Below are positions 61,194-64,000 of a stretch of DNA of 64,000 nucleotides, piece after piece. Each line of letters begins with the position of its first letter. The first letter of the stretch is position 1. Source of the DNA: Phoronis australis (Eukaryota; Phoronida; Phoronidae); contig NMRA01000010.1 in assembly GCA_002633005.1 (NCBI GenBank), forward strand, positions 1,206,443 through 1,270,442, in the 5' to 3' direction. Under the pieces are notes generated by a model. It was given only the letters and a program-made list of their open reading frames with translations. It was not told where the DNA came from and did not search any database. Made by a program: the position numbers and the translations under genes.

Positions 61194-63620
61194 AACCTTT
61201 TTATCCCATACGCGTTGAATCTGTCGAGGGAAATACGGCCATGTAATAAAGTTTTCCGTATTCACCTCTCGCACTACTTCAGTAGTGACCTCTGACATGG
61301 AAAGTTCAAAAGGTAAGTCAATGTCGACTCGATGTCGTTAGCCGGTTCGATCATCAAACTTTCGGCAAATAGTTTAAAGTAATACAATTATAGCAGTGTA
61401 AATAACGCTCAACATGCAATCAAGTCTCAGTTGTAACATCTGGAATAGGACAGTTGATTATATGACAGTTCTGTCTCAGTTTTCATTCGCCAAATAGTTT
61501 TATCGTCTGCAACTCAGGCGCCGAATCCTCCGGTGACCACAATATCAAATTGTTATCAATTAACTATTTTCAGGAGATGTCACAAGTTCAATGAAAAGTT
61601 ACCCTTATTTTCATCCGTTCATCTTTTCAAGTAATAAATCGTTACATTTAAAACCGTTTCTTTTACTAGAGGAAACTTGCAGCCTAACGCGCAAGTACAT
61701 ACATATAGGATGTGATCCGCCACGTGAACAGTCTGAGTGAAGTATTTAGAAAATCTGCCGAAAAAATGAAAGAAACATCGGAATTCGAAGCGTATGGGAT
61801 AAATACAAAACGTACGTCGATTGGCATACATGAAGTAATGTCCCACTCGACATTATTCCGCGTATCGACCGAGACCGAAGGTCGATACGAGGAATAATGT
61901 CGAGTGGGATATAAATATAGGTTATACAACGTACGTGTTTGTACCAGTGGTTATTATATCTCGATTCGAGTTATGCAAAAGTATTTGAACGAGGGCGAAT
62001 TTATCCTATGCGCCCCACTGAGGATTCATCCTTTATCAATATTGATCGCAGATCACGTGACTCGTATACGTGCACGCAAAATTTTTATGAATGAATTTTT
62101 GCAGCCTCCATGACACGGCAGTTCAAGTTGTATTTTACAGCAGCTACAGGCTTGGGATGCATATCTGCTATTTTCGGTATTTTCGTCAGTGTTTGAGCTA
62201 AATTTATTTTCTAAGTTAAAGTTTGCTTACATTTGTGACGATTTTCTTGACTTCGTTGAGTAATATCTGTGCAGGACACCCTTCTTATCGTTTTTAGTTA
62301 GAAAGTATTCCGAAATTTATCGTAATATTGACAAAATTACAGTGTTTACAAAAGTTGCAGTTTTGTTTTGGGCTCGACGTATTTTGATTGTTTTGAGAAC
62401 GAATTTAAAAAATGACTCATATTTGACCGTAAAGAACCTCAAATAGTGTAGTGCAGTAGGTGACCAAAAGGAGGCATGCATTACTAATATAAATTGCTTT
62501 CCTAATACCAAATATATTGTGGCGAGTTCGAGACTTTTTGTGATTTAAGTGTTTTACTCTGTTGCAAAATTTCAAGGTATATTAAATAACATTGCCAATG
62601 ACATTTTTATTTCACTTTTTTGTTTAGTATTCAGAACACATATCATAGTATTGGCATGTGAAAACATTGCGCACGGGGTTAAACCAAAAGTGATGCTATA
62701 TATAAACTCATGTTTCTTGTTATTGTATTGTGTGCTCAGAAGGGAATTTTGGCGAGAATGAAGGCATCCGCATTCAACTTGGATTGAATATGGAAAAGTA
62801 GTTCTTCCATATCAAATCTCACAATAAGATCCGTATTTCATGGCGCGTGTAGGATAAATACACAAAACGTACCGAGAATGGCGTACATGAAGTAATATCC
62901 CACTCGACCTTATTCCGCGTATCGCCCGAGACCGAAGGAATAATTGCTCGTGGGATGTTACTTCATGTACGCCAATCGAGGTACGTTTTGTATTTATCCC
63001 ATGTGCTTCGAATTCCTAAGTTTCTTACATTTTTCGGCAGATTTTCCAAATACTTCACCCAGACTTTTCACATGGCGGATCACACCCTATATGTATGTAC
63101 TTGCGCGTTAGGTTGCAAGTTTTCTCTTAAAAAAACAGTTTTAAACGTAACGAATTATGTCGTGAAAAGAGGTAGCAAAGATGAAAACAACAGCAGTGAA
63201 CTTGTAATATTTCCTGGAAATAATTAAAAAACAACAGTTTTTGATATTTTAATTTCCTAGGAATGGGCGCCTGAGTTGCAGACGAGATGGTATTCAGCAA
63301 TTGAAAACTGAGAGAAAGTGTCTTATAATTAACAGTTTTTTCCAGATTTTACGTTTAGGGCCTGGTTGCATGTCGAGTGTTAGTTACATTGCTGCAACTG
63401 TATTACTTTAAACTATATTCGGAAAGTTTGATGATCGAACCGGCTGAAGACGTCGAGTCGATATTGACTTACCTTTTGAACTTTCCATGTCAGAGGTCGC
63501 TGTTGAAGTAGTGCGGGAGGTGAATACGGAAAACTTTATTACATGGCCTTATTTCCCTCGACAGATTCAACGCGCGTGGGATAATTTCATGTACGCCACT
63601 CTCGGTAGGTTTTGTGTATA
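61194..63620. repeat. 2.4-kb inverted duplication with nested hairpins
   Basis: The left arm (61194-61910) and right arm (about 62870-63620) are reverse complements over about 700 bp, with indels. Landmarks in both: CGTATTCACCTC, ACATGGAAAGTTCAAAAGG, CGGTTCGATCATCAAACTTT, GTCTGCAACTCAGGCGCC, CAACCTAACGCGCAAG or variant, and GAAAATCTGCCGAAAAA. The spacer of about 960 bp is single copy. Each arm holds a possible intron, AAAAG|GTAAGT ... TTTCAG|GA, after an ATG reading MESSKG. The repeat resembles a long terminal-inverted-repeat transposon, but no transposase was recognised in the spacer. Confidence 0.8.
61842..61910. repeat. 69-base near-perfect hairpin
   Basis: Stem of 19 + 10 bp with a single mismatch and a 9-base loop (GAGACCGAA). 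The left stem begins TCCCACTCGACATTATTCC. A decayed version of the same hairpin is at about 62895-62957 inside the other arm. Confidence 0.9.
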
Positions 63621-63969
63621 TCTGCAACATACGGATTGATACTTGGAGTAGTTTATCGTATTTTCGGTAAATGTCACTGCATTCTGAATTTTTACAAGAG
63701 AATGTAGTTGTATCAAACAGCACCAAAGGTCCAATTAATTATAATATATAAAGAAGTATAATTTTGGATGAATGCCTGACTAAATTACCCATATGAAGTT
63801 TGAGGAATCCACATACTAAAACCTTTTGTTATTACAGGCTAGAAATATTTTGAATCATTGAAATTATTTCCCTAATCGCTTAACTAGTCACTTATATAAC
63901 CTCTCTGGTTCATTTCCTTTTAATGTTAGTATTTCACGCTGTTATTTTTCGCATTTTGGTAGTACTCTT

Positions 63970-64000
63970 CAGGGGCGAATACAGGATTTTTGAGTTGGGG
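63970..64000. mobile_element. hAT-like short element entering the right window edge
   Basis: CAGGGGCGAATACAGGATTTTTGAGTTGGGG matches the first 31 bases of the 41126 copy with a few changes. Confidence 0.6.

Noticed and set aside
61842-61910. MicroRNA precursor
   Set aside because: Length fits, but the stem is almost perfectly paired and belongs to a repeated palindromic module, so a transposon terminus is likelier.

Overview
This is animal nuclear DNA. Genes are split by canonical GT-AG spliceosomal introns, the window is moderately AT-rich, and about half of it is transposon debris. The two conserved proteins align to vertebrate DDX56 and DHX15 along their whole length. The repeats (Ty3-type retroelement, L1/Tx1-type LINE tail, adenain-like protease, GIY-YIG remnant) fit a marine invertebrate such as an echinoderm, hemichordate or cephalochordate, but the sequence alone does not fix the lineage.

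Region 1 (about 2.9-38.5 kb) holds the only two convincing host genes, arranged head to head. DDX56, a DEAD-box helicase of large-subunit ribosome biogenesis, lies on the minus strand from 23330 to 3508 in 15 exons and encodes 557 aa. DHX15/Prp43, a DEAH-box helicase of spliceosome disassembly and ribosome biogenesis, lies on the plus strand from 23592 to 38045 in 14 exons and encodes 746 aa. Their start codons are 261 bp apart, so they probably share a bidirectional promoter. I rebuilt every exon by hand; all splice phases close and all exons are open.

Region 2 is inside the introns. DDX56 intron 4 carries a roughly 4 kb element with half-kilobase terminal inverted repeats and a decayed adenain-like protease (Polinton/adintovirus-like). 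Two copies of a cut-and-paste element with 6-bp target duplications are present, one of them split by a further 1.6 kb element. The last DDX56 exon occurs twice on either side of a single N, and a second single N in DHX15 intron 11 shows the same pattern. Both look like unmerged allelic contig ends.

Region 3 (38.6-64 kb) is gene-poor. It has two arrays of about 135-bp modules, each centred on a CTCF-like motif, on either side of a degenerate Ty3 element; a GIY-YIG retroelement remnant joined to an unrecognised ORF; a cluster of five copies of a CTCCGTAG motif; a gag fragment between short direct repeats; a LINE 3' end; a GT microsatellite; and a 2.4 kb inverted duplication with nested hairpins. 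Pieces of one small hAT-like element lie at both edges of the window.
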